NCBI RefSeq assembly: GCF_904848165.1
Contig: NZ_LR884459.1
Coordinates: 1,488,001-1,552,000, forward strand
Direction of reading: 5' to 3'
DNA length: 64,000 nucleotides
Source: Psychrobacter arenosus
GTDB taxonomy: Bacteria > Pseudomonadota > Gammaproteobacteria > Pseudomonadales > Moraxellaceae
The notes beneath the pieces were generated by a model that saw only the letters and a program-made list of their open reading frames with translations, ran no database searches and was not told where the DNA came from. Made by a program: the position numbers and the translations under genes. Below are positions 46,337 to 54,976 of this stretch, in pieces; the stretch's first letter is position 1; each line of letters begins with the position of its first letter.

Positions 46337-47377
46337 TTAATCTTTTGATAGCTTGAACATATCAGCATAGGCTTGTACTGCTTTGCTGATTTTATCAGTA
46401 TTGGCTTTTAGTCCTAGTATATCGGCTTGATCCATACCTAACTTCTCAACTATCTGCATAGTTAAATTATAAACCTGCTCATTTATTTGCTTGGCATTAG
46501 GTCGGTCACCAATACGAAAAGTATTAGACTGTTTAGCCAGTAGAATTGCCAGCATTGCGATTAACTTCCTATCAGTGTTAGTTTCATCGGTTTGCGCTCT
46601 GGCTCTCTGTGGGGCTTGTTGCTGCTCAAGCTCTAATTGGGTTCTGACTTGTTCTAGTTCGCTTTCAATTTCTGTTATTTGTTCGTTAAGCTCACTAATA
46701 ATCTGTTTATCACTTTTGAATTTTTTTTGTTGATGCGGAAGTTGTTTTTTTAATGACGCTTCGATAAGTTTATAAAAATTATGAGCTTGTGAATTTTCGC
46801 CATGTCTATCTATTATTTCTTGCTCTTCTTTTGCTCTTTCAGCATCACTTTTTACATTAGTATTTCTTATTGAAAAAAATCTATAACCATCTTTAGGTTT
46901 TTCTCTTAATGTCACCATGTCACTATCGTCTACTTTATAATCTAACGTACTGCTTTCCTCTAAAGCTAAATTAAGTTCTGTTATAAAGGTCATTTTCTGT
47001 AATTCTTCTAAGCTATAAAAAAAATCTATCTTCATAGGCTCGTAAAAATCTAAAAGTTCTTCATCAATACTTAAAATGTCATCATCAAAGTCATCATAAA
47101 AGTCATAACAAAAATTTATATAATCTAAATAACCATCTTTTAAAATCTCCTTAAATAGTTTGCTAGTTTTGTGCTCACAGTCAATATCAGCATAGTGGTA
47201 TATACGATAGTGCTCATCTATATAGTATTCACTAACTAACTCATCAAAATGATTGTACAAAAGAAAAGAAATTACATCTTTAATCGGCTCTTCTAGCTTG
47301 TAAGCTAAAAAACGTAAAAAATCTCTTGGAGAAATATAATTATTTGCTCTTTGTTTTGCTTTATCTAACAATCCCAT
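46337..47377 (-). CDS. AT-rich gene for a 346-residue acidic/coiled-coil protein, function unknown
   Basis: I do not recognise this protein. The first 150 residues are very rich in Tyr, Phe, Asp and Glu (for example FCYDFYDDFDDDIL). A coiled coil follows at about 225-255 (ISELNEQITEIESELEQVRTQLELEQ). The C-terminus, RKLIAMLAILLAKQ...IAEQVYN-like with MDQADILGLKANTDKISKAVQAY, resembles the helical tail of various accessory proteins in integrated elements. The 5' half is visibly more AT-rich than its neighbours. It has its own upstream inverted repeat. It could be a cargo gene (defence or interference) or a replication/regulation factor; neither is shown. Confidence 0.7.
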   Translation of the reverse strand: MGLLDKAKQRANNYISPRDFLRFLAYKLEEPIKDVISFLLYNHFDELVSEYYIDEHYRIYHYADIDCEHKTSKLFKEILKDGYLDYINFCYDFYDDFDDDILSIDEELLDFYEPMKIDFFYSLEELQKMTFITELNLALEESSTLDYKVDDSDMVTLREKPKDGYRFFSIRNTNVKSDAERAKEEQEIIDRHGENSQAHNFYKLIEASLKKQLPHQQKKFKSDKQIISELNEQITEIESELEQVRTQLELEQQQAPQRARAQTDETNTDRKLIAMLAILLAKQSNTFRIGDRPNAKQINEQVYNLTMQIVEKLGMDQADILGLKANTDKISKAVQAYADMFKLSKD

Positions 47378-47380
47378 AAT

Positions 47381-47445
47381 TCACACCTTTACACACCTTT
47401 ATATAAAATAAGGTGCAAGGCGCTGGCTGCTTTAAGGTGTGTAAA
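47381..47445. promoter_or_regulatory. Candidate operator with 12-bp inverted repeat
   Basis: TTTACACACCTT (47388-47399) and AAGGTGTGTAAA (47434-47445) are perfect inverted arms 34 bp apart. A further CACACCTTT half-site at 47382-47390 lies between the left arm and the ATG of the 346-residue protein. Three half-sites in a promoter position suggest binding by a regulator, possibly with looping. Confidence 0.55.
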
Positions 47446-47515
47446 TTGCAGCCGTTCGGGTAATTAGTCCTAGCCTTGCATGGTCATTGTAGCGGTGTTT
47501 AGTCGCTAAATAGGG

Positions 47516-47818
47516 TTAGGCGGTGTATCTCCGATCAGCTCTTACTAGGGTTTGGGAGTAACCTATAATCTTTAGAGTTAGGCTATCGTCATACTGAGAT
47601 AGTCGCTTTAGCTCACTAACTGCCAGCTCATACGGGAATGAGTTCATTAACGTTTTGCCGTCATCTGTTTTAAAGTCGATAGGTTCACCATGACGTAAAA
47701 TAGAATAAATAGGCACATACGTAAAGCCGTCATATTCTGCACCATCAGGTGGCAAGCCGTCCCAGAATGTACGGTCATCTAGTTGCTGGCGTGTTGGTTT
47801 GGTTTCTAATATCATCAT
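47516..47818 (-). CDS. Small protein of the element, function unknown
   Basis: A 100-residue protein starting MMILETKPTRQQLDDRTFWDGLPPDGAEYDGFTYVPIYS, with AAGGATAT upstream. It contains SILRHGEPIDFKTDDGKTLMNSFPYELAVSELKRLSQ. No motif or family was recognised. It lies 22 bp after the 84-residue gene and is probably cotranscribed with it, downstream of the integrase-proximal region. No membrane segment or signal peptide. Confidence 0.6.
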   Translation of the reverse strand: MMILETKPTRQQLDDRTFWDGLPPDGAEYDGFTYVPIYSILRHGEPIDFKTDDGKTLMNSFPYELAVSELKRLSQYDDSLTLKIIGYSQTLVRADRRYTA

Positions 47819-47840
47819 TACTAAATATCCTTATAGTTGT

Positions 47841-48095
47841 TTAAGCTGGCAGAGATTCACTAATAATTTCAGCTAATCGCTCTTTGTCATGACCTGCAAC
47901 GATTCTTATATCGTATAGGCTATCGCTCATTGCGCTTATAACGGCCCTTAGCTGGTCTGGGTTGCTGTCTGCATTTGTCATGCTTGCTAGGGTGCTAAGA
48001 TGGGCTAAGCGCTCGTTTAGTGTGTCCATATTGGTAAGAATGTCTTCTAAATTCCATTTGTTCACTAGAATTTCAGTTTCGTAAGTCTCATTCAT
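47841..48095 (-). CDS. Small helical protein of the element, function unknown
   Basis: An 84-residue, mostly helical, acidic protein (NLEDILTNMDTLNERLAHLSTLASMTNADSNPDQLRAVISAMSDSLYD). A strong AAAGGAG ribosome site precedes the ATG. It follows the integrase gene by 48 bp on the same strand. The pattern of heptad Leu suggests a small coiled-coil dimer. No family was recognised. Confidence 0.65.
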   Translation of the reverse strand: MNETYETEILVNKWNLEDILTNMDTLNERLAHLSTLASMTNADSNPDQLRAVISAMSDSLYDIRIVAGHDKERLAEIISESLPA

Positions 48096-48143
48096 CGGTC
48101 TATCTCCTTTGGGGTGGGGTTTTGTCAGTTTTGGCAGTGCTGC

Positions 48144-49478
48144 TTATGCCTGTTTAGTTTGTTTTTGCCTAAATTGTGGGTAGATAACATTGTTAAATTC
48201 GCCATCTCTCAGCTTGTCTAAGTAATTAGCCCAGTCTGTCATCATGGCAATACGGCTATCTAGTGCCTCCATGCGGTTGTAAGCATTGCCATATTTGTTT
48301 AGCATCTTATGCCCTAGCTGCAATTCGGTTAATACTTCATCATAGCCCAGCCGCTCGCTTAACATTGTCTTAGCTGCTGACCTAAAGCCATGCGGACTAT
48401 GAATCCCTAAATAGCCTTTACCATCATTCATTAACTCGCTATTCAGTACACTGTTAATCTCTCGTGGGTTGTGATAGTTAGCCTTTTTACGTCTAGCATT
48501 ATAGAAAACATACTCATGACCGCCCGTTAGCTCATGCATTTCTTTAAGTATGGCTATGGCTTGGGGTGCAAGTGGTACTACTAGGCTTGCTGCCATGTCT
48601 TGACGGCCTGAGCCTTTTTGCTGCTCAAGTTCCCACGTTTTATTATTAAAATTAATGTCTTTCCACCTCATAGCACAAGCATCACCAATTCTTACAAACG
48701 TCAAAGCCAATAGCTGCAATATGCGCTTGTTATAAAAGTTCTTATCATCGGCTAGCTGGTCAATTTCATTTAGTAATTTAGCAAACTTCACAGGGTCTTT
48801 GCTTAGTGCTGGGCGGTGGGTGGGCTTATGGGTTACTAAGATACCCTCTAAATCGCTGGCAGGGTTATGCTCAATAACCATATTCGCTTTGGCTATCTGC
48901 AATATTCTTCTTAATACTGACTTAACGCTAAGGCCTTTTTTAGGGTTTGTTTTTTGAATATCTCTAATGAATTGAATTACTGTGCTAGGTCTAATATCAA
49001 CTACTGCAATGTTGCCTAGCTGCTCCCTAATTGGCCTAATAAGAAAAGCATTATTCCTGTAGCTTGATTGCGATAAGTTTCTGACAGCTTGAATCTCTAG
49101 CCATTCATCAATGAAATAATTCAGTGTGTTATTGCGATCAGCAATTTCCTGCTGCTTTTTTGCATCTCTGTTTTCAATAGGATCAATACCACGGGCTAGC
49201 AATTGCATATTGTCGCTGTGCATCTGCCTAGCGTCTGCTATAGATAAGGCAGGGTATTGCCCTAGCGTCATGTAAGGGCGCTTACCTGTGTATGGGTGGG
49301 TGTAACGGTGTCTAAAGTCTGTGGTAGCGTCTGTACCGTTAAGCGTGGGGCGTATGCGTATTTCTAGGCCCTTATACCCTGCTATGGGGTGCAAGGCTGG
49401 CTTGTCACTAAGGATAGCTTGTTTGATTGCTTTCTTAATCTGGGAGTCTGTGGTTATACCATTGACTAACTTTGCCAT
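48144..49478 (-). CDS. int: Tyrosine site-specific integrase (P4 family)
   Basis: Integrates and, with an excisionase, excises the element. The N-terminal DUF4102-type domain is present (GLEIRIRPTL...YMTLGQYPALSIADARQ). Counting from the ATG at 49478 (444 residues), the catalytic set is R263 (FVRIGDACAMRW), H363-x-x-R366 (HSPHGFRSAAKTML), H390 (LQLGHK) and Tyr400 (NAYNR). An ATG 13 codons upstream would encode MATNTATK from the arm-type repeat and has no ribosome site, so the downstream start is preferred. It sits at the right end and reads inward, away from the attachment repeat. Confidence 0.93.
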   Translation of the reverse strand: MAKLVNGITTDSQIKKAIKQAILSDKPALHPIAGYKGLEIRIRPTLNGTDATTDFRHRYTHPYTGKRPYMTLGQYPALSIADARQMHSDNMQLLARGIDPIENRDAKKQQEIADRNNTLNYFIDEWLEIQAVRNLSQSSYRNNAFLIRPIREQLGNIAVVDIRPSTVIQFIRDIQKTNPKKGLSVKSVLRRILQIAKANMVIEHNPASDLEGILVTHKPTHRPALSKDPVKFAKLLNEIDQLADDKNFYNKRILQLLALTFVRIGDACAMRWKDINFNNKTWELEQQKGSGRQDMAASLVVPLAPQAIAILKEMHELTGGHEYVFYNARRKKANYHNPREINSVLNSELMNDGKGYLGIHSPHGFRSAAKTMLSERLGYDEVLTELQLGHKMLNKYGNAYNRMEALDSRIAMMTDWANYLDKLRDGEFNNVIYPQFRQKQTKQA

Positions 49479-49491
49479 GACTTTATACCTA

Positions 49492-49519
49492 TATTTGGTA
49501 GCCGTGTTGGTAGCCATTA
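49492..49519 (+). repeat. Right integrase arm-type repeat
   Basis: TATTTGGTAGCC, five bases (GTGTT), GGTAGCCATTA. It matches 40432-40459 except in the spacer. It lies immediately upstream of the preferred integrase start, so integrase binding here could also regulate its own expression. Confidence 0.6.
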
Positions 49520-49659
49520 TTAGTGTTTTACAATGTCGTACCTTGTTGCATCTTGTATAGGATAATAAGTCTATTGTTCCTTAAAATCAAGTAAATAAAG
49601 GGATTGGTGGGTTTTTCTGTGGTAGGTTGTATAGTGATGTTTATAACTGTTAATTAAAA

Positions 49660-49684
49660 AACGTCACCTTTATGCTGGCGTTTT
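49660..49684 (+). repeat. Right attachment-site repeat
   Basis: Matches the proA terminator repeat at 40359-40383 with one mismatch (G to C) in the left arm of the stem; followed by more T. It lies 140 bp beyond the arm-type repeat and marks the likely right boundary of the element. Confidence 0.6.
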
Positions 49685-50127
49685 TTATTGGCTATTATTT
49701 TGTAATCAAGCTGTAATAACCGACGAGTGGTTCTATATGAGAATCAGTGGTAAATAGTAGCCGACCTGTTAATGATAAGCCTACTAATTCATTTTTACTT
49801 TTTGAGCTGTACTCGCTTACTTATGGTTCATAACTGCGCTTACCTGCTGATAGTTTTATAAAAAATTTTCACGCTGCTGTTTCTCTTTAGTTTCATGGCA
49901 AACTGTAGCGTAGTTTTTTTACGACCTTACTGATTTTGCGGCCTCTTCAATCCATCATCGATATTTAAGTATTTATTTAAATTGAATTAAATATATAAAT
50001 ATAGTTATTACAATGACATATCCTGAGTAAGACTCCCTCACAATGGTAATTATCGATTGTTCTACACTAGCAGCGTTTTATTCTGCCCTCTCTTTTCAAC
50101 TTCTCAATATGGCTGCTGACGACTGTT
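49685..50127. other. AT-rich intergenic region upstream of the protease
   Basis: About 440 bp, very AT-rich at 49970-50015. It would be the region originally downstream of proA before insertion. No gene or box pair was convincing. Confidence 0.35.
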
Positions 50128-51732
50128 ATGGACAATAAATACTTCGCGCAAGATAATCGCCCTTATTTTATAGACTCCCTGCTCACTTGGACCCACGAAG
50201 CTGAGCGTACTGTACAGGCTAATATCGACCTGCCCAGCACTGCCCGCAAAACGATTACTTATAATTTTGCAACCAGCCCTGCTCAAGATAGCAATGCCAT
50301 CGAACACGGCTTACCACAAAACTTCCGCAGCTTTAATAGTACAGAAAAAAATGTCGTTCTATCTGCATTAAAGGATTTTGAGCAAGTGCTTAACGTCAAG
50401 TTCGTGGCGTCCAGTGAGGCGCAAATGACCTTTTTTATGGATGACTTAAGTAATAGATATGGTGCTGAGGGCAGCCGCTATACGGGCTATGGTCAGACCG
50501 GAGGCGATGTCCACTTTAATAGCAGCCGCTTTAATAACAGCGACCTTAAGCTAGATGGCTCGCTTGGGGTTTATACCGTATTGCACGAAACCGCCCATAC
50601 TTTGGGTCTCAAACACCCGCATTATGCAGGGCCTGATGCCAATGACCCTTGGCCCACCCTACCCACTAGCGAAGACCACGTCAGTAATACGATCATGTCG
50701 TACGACCGTACGGGCGGCGAATCGGTACTGGGCGACTTTGACCTAGCAGCCTTGCAGTATATCTACGGACCGAGTACCCAACAGCGCGCTGGCAATAGTA
50801 CCTATGACGTCTCCGACCATTATATTTGGGATGGCGCGGGGGTCGACCGTATCGACTTATCGGGAGCTTGGACCAATACCACCCTGAATATGAACGAGGG
50901 TCAATGGAGTCATGTGGGCAATAAGAGCTCAAGCATCTTAACATCAGGGCAGATGTTTATTGGCTATGGCACCCATATTGAAAATGCGACCGGCTCTAAA
51001 TTTAACGACACCATCACGGGTAATGACGATGACAACAGTATTTACGGGATGGTAGGTGACGATACTTTACGAGGCGGCGCTGGCAATGATTATTTAAGCG
51101 GCGGTATGGGTAAAGATACCCTCATAGGGGGTAGCGGCAATGATGTGTTTATCGTGGATAACTATGATGACCGCGTGATTGAATACTCCAAACAAGGCAA
51201 TGATACCGTCTATAGTACCGTGAGTCTTCGTTTGCCAGAATACGTCGAGAGTTTGTATTTAACTAAGGGCGGTATCGCCATCGGCAACACTTGGCATAAT
51301 AAACTGGTGGGCAATGCTGAGGACAACCAGCTCTATGGTTTGGCGGGTAACGATACGCTGTATGGCAATGCTGGCGATGATGCTATTTATGGGGGTCGCG
51401 GCAAAGATGTGATGAGCGGTGGCTCGGGCAAAGATGTGTTTATCTTTGAGTCCCCATACGATTCGAGCACCACGTTAAGTCTAAGCGACGTAATTACGGA
51501 CTTTAAATCGGGCGAAGATAAAATCAATCTGTCGGCGATAGATGCCAATGTGAATGCTAGTGGTGACCAAGCCTTTAAATTAATTAGCACTTCAGCTAGC
51601 TTTAGCCAAGCAGGACAGGTAAAGTTCGTCGACGGGGTCTTATACGGGAATAATGATAGCGACTCTGCTGCGGACTTTGCAATTCGCCTATTAAATGTCG
51701 ACCATCTGAACTATTCGGATATTATTTTATAG
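50128..51732 (+). CDS. Serralysin-type RTX metalloprotease (M10)
   Basis: A 534-residue secreted zinc protease. The metzincin site HETAHTLGLKH is at residues 153-163 and the Met-turn NTIMSYD is near residue 190. A C-terminal beta-roll follows, with RTX nonapeptide repeats such as GGAGNDYLSGGMGKDTLIGGSGND and a second block LAGNDTLYGNAGDDAIYGGRGKD. There is no Sec signal, as expected for type I secretion, and the extreme C-terminus (NYSDIIL) is a plausible secretion tail. Unlike enterobacterial clusters, no inhibitor or ABC/MFP/TolC export genes are adjacent. RTX binding of calcium would drive folding outside the cell. Confidence 0.93.
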   Translation: MDNKYFAQDNRPYFIDSLLTWTHEAERTVQANIDLPSTARKTITYNFATSPAQDSNAIEHGLPQNFRSFNSTEKNVVLSALKDFEQVLNVKFVASSEAQMTFFMDDLSNRYGAEGSRYTGYGQTGGDVHFNSSRFNNSDLKLDGSLGVYTVLHETAHTLGLKHPHYAGPDANDPWPTLPTSEDHVSNTIMSYDRTGGESVLGDFDLAALQYIYGPSTQQRAGNSTYDVSDHYIWDGAGVDRIDLSGAWTNTTLNMNEGQWSHVGNKSSSILTSGQMFIGYGTHIENATGSKFNDTITGNDDDNSIYGMVGDDTLRGGAGNDYLSGGMGKDTLIGGSGNDVFIVDNYDDRVIEYSKQGNDTVYSTVSLRLPEYVESLYLTKGGIAIGNTWHNKLVGNAEDNQLYGLAGNDTLYGNAGDDAIYGGRGKDVMSGGSGKDVFIFESPYDSSTTLSLSDVITDFKSGEDKINLSAIDANVNASGDQAFKLISTSASFSQAGQVKFVDGVLYGNNDSDSAADFAIRLLNVDHLNYSDIIL

Positions 51733-51886
51733 CCTTATAGCTAGCAAATGGCGTAGCGTGGGTAAAATGCTAAATCTATAGCCTGCTTATAAACATGGTG
51801 GGTTACGCTGCGCTACGTCAAAATCGTTGCTTTGAACGTTCTTATTTAAACGTCCTTATTTGAATGACCCTATATGGACGCCCAAC

Positions 51887-52384
51887 TTAACCGCCCAACC
51901 ACCCTCGGCTTAAACCACACTCTTTCCAATTAATGTCCACCTGCCCCGTGAGAATCCCATTAGGATAGGTAAACGAGCCACCACCTAGATAAAGCTCATC
52001 GCCTAACTTGTAAGGCTTACCTTCAAATACTAGCGTTTGTTTTTCCTCATCCCAAGAAAAGGACGTATCGGCCAAGACTAGCAATAGACTGTTTTCGTCC
52101 GTCGGTAAGCTGTCTTTATCTCGTGTTAAAACCAGACAGTTTTGATAGGACTGCAGATAGCCTGCGTTCATTGCGGTCAATCTACCCATCTGTGGTGTGG
52201 GTGACCAAGTGGCGATTTGCAGAGGTTGTTTTATGGGTTCGGGTTTAATAATGGGGGCAGGTTCAATGACTTCTATTTGCGCAATCGCAGGTGTCTCTAG
52301 AGGCGTCTCTAAAGCTTGGCTTGCACAACCTGAAACTAATAGAACTCCTAATACTGATCCGAATAGGCTTAGATGATTTGACAA
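51887..52384 (-). CDS. Lipoprotein of unknown function
   Basis: A 165-residue predicted lipoprotein with signal LFGSVLGVLLVSGC (Cys20), then a Pro/Glu-rich linker (LETPAIAQIEVIEPAPIIKPEPIK). The folded part has W-S-P-T-P-Q-M-G and a beta-rich region (SFSWDEEKQTLVFEGKPYKLGDELYLGGGSFTYPNG). Two cysteines (YQNCLVL and WKECGL) could form a disulfide in the periplasm. No family was recognised. It sits alone between the protease and glyA. Confidence 0.75.
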   Translation of the reverse strand: MSNHLSLFGSVLGVLLVSGCASQALETPLETPAIAQIEVIEPAPIIKPEPIKQPLQIATWSPTPQMGRLTAMNAGYLQSYQNCLVLTRDKDSLPTDENSLLLVLADTSFSWDEEKQTLVFEGKPYKLGDELYLGGGSFTYPNGILTGQVDINWKECGLSRGWLGG

Positions 52385-52435
52385 TAAGTGCTCCTAAGAG
52401 TTTAAAATTAACTATAAATAAAACGCTTATCTAAA

Positions 52436-52471
52436 TGTAAAAAAACCGCCTAGCCAATTAAGTTAAGCGGT
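52436..52471 (-). terminator. Terminator of glyA
   Basis: On the minus strand ACCGC and GCGGT with partial inner pairing form a stem, followed by TTTTTTTAC. It lies about 30 bp after the glyA stop codon. Confidence 0.7.
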
Positions 52472-52499
52472 CTTTTATGTTTAAAAAATGACTAACCGA

Positions 52500-53756
52500 T
52501 TACTGGTTTTTAGCATATACAGGCAATTTTTTGCAGATAGCTTTGACTTTTTCACGAGTCTCAGCGATGACCGTTTCATCACCACGGCTATCTAGTACAT
52601 CACAGATCCAACCCGCTAGTTCGCGTGAGTCGTTTTCATCAAAGCCACGAGTCGTGGTAGCAGCCGTACCGATACGGATACCCGAAGTCACGAACGGTGA
52701 TTTTGGATCATTAGGTACGGCGTTTTTGTTGACAGTGATGTAAGCTTCGCCAAGCCATTTGTCCGCTTCTTTACCGGTCATTTCTTGCTTGATTAAGCTG
52801 ATGAGCATCAAGTGGTTTTCAGTACCGCCAGACACGATGTCATAACCGCGCTCTTGAATCACTTCCGCCATAGCTTTCGCGTTTTTCACGACTTGCTGCT
52901 GATAGGTTTTGAAGTCATCTTGCAAGGCTTCTTTAAAGCAGATAGCTTTGGCAGCGATGGCATGCATCAATGGGCCACCTTGGTTGCCTGGGAAGACCGC
53001 AGAGTTTAGCTTTTTCGCCAACTTATCGTCACGCGATAAAATCAAACCAGAACGTGGGCCACGTAAAGTTTTATGCGTAGTGGTCGTAACTACGTCGGCG
53101 AAAGGTACTGGGCTTGGGTAAACGCCACCCGCAATTAGACCCGCTACGTGAGCCATATCAACGAATAAATAAGCGCCTACTTCGTCAGCGATTTCGCGGA
53201 AACGTGCCCAATCTACCACTTGTGAATAAGCTGAGAAACCAGCGATAATCATCTTAGGCTTATGCTCACGCGCTAAGCTTGCCACTTGCTCATAATCGAT
53301 TTCGCCTGTTTCAGTATTTAGACCATATTGAACGGCTTTGTAGTTGATACCAGAGAAGTTGACATGGGCGCCGTGCGTCAAGTGACCACCCGCATCCAAG
53401 CTCATACCCAAGATAGTGTCGTTAGCTTCTAGCAATGCTAGAAATACGGCTGAGTTCGCTTGCGAGCCGGCATGTGGCTGGACGTTGGCATACTCGGCAC
53501 CGAACAATTCTTTGGCACGGTCAATAGCCAGTTGCTCAATCACGTCGACATGCTCACAACCGCCGTAGTAGCGCTTGCCAGGATAGCCTTCTGCGTATTT
53601 ATTCGTTAAATCTGATCCTTGGGCTTCCATCACTGCTTGTGAGCAGTAGTTTTCTGAAGCGATCAGCTCAATATGTGACTCTTGACGGCTACTCTCAGCA
53701 GTCATGGCTTCGTATAGGGCGGGATCAAATTCTTGGATAGAGATGTCTTTATACAT
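52500..53756 (-). CDS. glyA: Serine hydroxymethyltransferase
   Basis: GlyA interconverts serine and glycine with tetrahydrofolate, supplying one-carbon units. It is a 418-residue PLP enzyme of fold type I. The PLP lysine is K229 in [19 protein letters not shown]. Other signatures are [33 protein letters not shown] and [13 protein letters not shown] segments. Length and sequence are fully typical. The gene is monocistronic with its own terminator; the leader has a hairpin but no recognisable riboswitch. Confidence 0.97.
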   Translation of the reverse strand: MYKDISIQEFDPALYEAMTAESSRQESHIELIASENYCSQAVMEAQGSDLTNKYAEGYPGKRYYGGCEHVDVIEQLAIDRAKELFGAEYANVQPHAGSQANSAVFLALLEANDTILGMSLDAGGHLTHGAHVNFSGINYKAVQYGLNTETGEIDYEQVASLAREHKPKMIIAGFSAYSQVVDWARFREIADEVGAYLFVDMAHVAGLIAGGVYPSPVPFADVVTTTTHKTLRGPRSGLILSRDDKLAKKLNSAVFPGNQGGPLMHAIAAKAICFKEALQDDFKTYQQQVVKNAKAMAEVIQERGYDIVSGGTENHLMLISLIKQEMTGKEADKWLGEAYITVNKNAVPNDPKSPFVTSGIRIGTAATTTRGFDENDSRELAGWICDVLDSRGDETVIAETREKVKAICKKLPVYAKNQ

Positions 53757-53814
53757 GGTTGAGTCCTATTGGCGTTAGAAAAGTCCGATGATTTATTATT
53801 GCGAGGTAACTTAA

Positions 53815-53852
53815 GCATCATCTAGAGTCGGCGTTTAGGGCAGCAATGATGC
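53815..53852 (-). other. Hairpin in the glyA leader region
   Basis: GCATCAT (53815-53821) and ATGATGC (53846-53852) can pair in the DNA upstream of glyA. The 24-base loop and lack of a conserved aptamer make a regulatory role uncertain. Confidence 0.25.
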
Positions 53853-54103
53853 GTCTAAACAAAAATACACTTACAAAGAAGAAGAGCGACCATTGTACTT
53901 TGGGGTACAGTCGATAAGTCTGACGCCATAACCGCTTTGTGGGTACTAGACCCTACCTAAATAATGTCAGTTAAGCCCTAAGTGTAACATGAAATTTACT
54001 GAGTAGAAGGCAAAAAACCACTTGCTTAGGCTGACTCTTTTTAATGTATATCAGTCACTCGCAAAGAGAGTTTTATGAGTCAGCGATATTGAGTCAGAAA
54101 TAC

Positions 54104-54276
54104 TAGGGCGTGTCCTCAATTGAATCATGAGGCTAAAAGTGAGATAGATTTTTGTCAGTCCATGGAAATTTTGCAGAGAATATAAACATATTGTCCAGAA
54201 ATTTTCGCAGAGTGACGAAAATATAGCCAGTTTTAGTCCATTACACTCTAGTGTTGTTAATTGAGGACACGCCCTA
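54104..54276. mobile_element. MITE-like non-autonomous element, 169 bp
   Basis: Perfect 16-bp terminal inverted repeats, GGGCGTGTCCTCAATT at 54106-54121 and AATTGAGGACACGCCC at 54259-54274, flanked by TA on both sides (54104-54105, 54275-54276) as a possible target duplication. The interior has no coding capacity. The ends look like those of IS5-type elements, suggesting mobilisation in trans, which is inference. Confidence 0.75.
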
Positions 54277-54372
54277 ATAGTAGCTTTTATAGAGGTGAAC
54301 AAAATTCGCTATAAAGATTATCCGAGCTCAAATCACGGATTGGCGCATAACTAGCCAGAACTTAGCCAACAC

Positions 54373-54921
54373 CTAGCCAAGATTTACGGAAAAACGCGGT
54401 AAAAAAGTCTCACTAATTAAGAGAGGTCGACCATACCAATCGTAGCGGGTCTGCCGTTGCCAACCTCTTGCCGTTGCGCTTACCCAACGCTGATTGGGCA
54501 AAGTACGTTGGCGTTTGAATAAGACGTAGCCAATAGGCGTACCCTTTAATTGCTGCAACCGCCTGGCCTCGCCCTGCAAGCTGGGTAAGGGAAATAAGCT
54601 TTGCGCCGCTACCCACGGCTCCTCATCATCGCCAAACAGTAACACCTCGCGTACCCAAGCCTGCATCGGTCGATTGAGACTGGCCCCTTGATAGCCGAGT
54701 TGGCGTTTTTGTGCAAGGGTTAACGACCGATAGCCTTCAAAGGTTCGCTGTACCCGTAATGGCTGCCCTGCCCGCGCCTCTAACAATGCTGTCAATGAGC
54801 CATCAGAATACAGCCAAGAGTATAAACCTTCAGGAACCCTATCACTATTCGACCTAGCAGTAATGGTCTGAGCTGCAGTGGATTGGGTTGATAAGGGATT
54901 CTTAGAGCATTTCAGGGTCAT
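54373..54921 (-). CDS. ubiC: Chorismate--pyruvate lyase
   Basis: UbiC removes pyruvate from chorismate to give 4-hydroxybenzoate, the ring precursor of ubiquinone. The 182-residue protein has SWLYSDGSLTALLEARAGQPLRVQRTFEGYRSL, then AWVREVLLFGDDEEPWVAAQSLFPLPSLQGEARRLQQLKGTPIGYVLF, and ends with WYGRPLLISETFLPRFS, all typical of the family. The first 25 residues are variable. The partner ubiA is not adjacent. It lies 55 bp after a FemAB-like gene on the same strand. Confidence 0.88.
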   Translation of the reverse strand: MTLKCSKNPLSTQSTAAQTITARSNSDRVPEGLYSWLYSDGSLTALLEARAGQPLRVQRTFEGYRSLTLAQKRQLGYQGASLNRPMQAWVREVLLFGDDEEPWVAAQSLFPLPSLQGEARRLQQLKGTPIGYVLFKRQRTLPNQRWVSATARGWQRQTRYDWYGRPLLISETFLPRFSVNLG

Positions 54922-54976
54922 GGTGCTGGCTGCGTCTTATGGTTTATTAGTTTTTATCAAGAAGGGTGATATTTTC

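Larger units (their letters stand above)
40359..49684. mobile_element. Integrated satellite/PICI-like element (about 9.3 kb)
   Basis: Bounded by near-identical 25-bp direct repeats (40359-40383 and 49660-49684). Inside are a tyrosine integrase at the right end, small co-oriented genes including an AlpA/MerR-type HTH protein and a second HTH protein, a DUF3987/Toprim-like replication protein, and a repeat-rich region that resembles an origin. All genes are on the minus strand. No capsid, terminase, tail, conjugation or partition genes are seen. The content fits Gram-negative phage-inducible islands or P4-like satellites. The right boundary is better supported than the left. Confidence 0.7.

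Noticed and set aside
53757..54050. Possible glycine riboswitch upstream of glyA
   Set aside because: Only a simple hairpin is visible; no conserved glycine-aptamer core was recognised on the minus strand.
54051..54302. 83-residue open frame on the minus strand across the MITE-like element
   Set aside because: It runs through both terminal inverted repeats and flanking DNA and has no ribosome site or motif; it is an artefact of the insertion.
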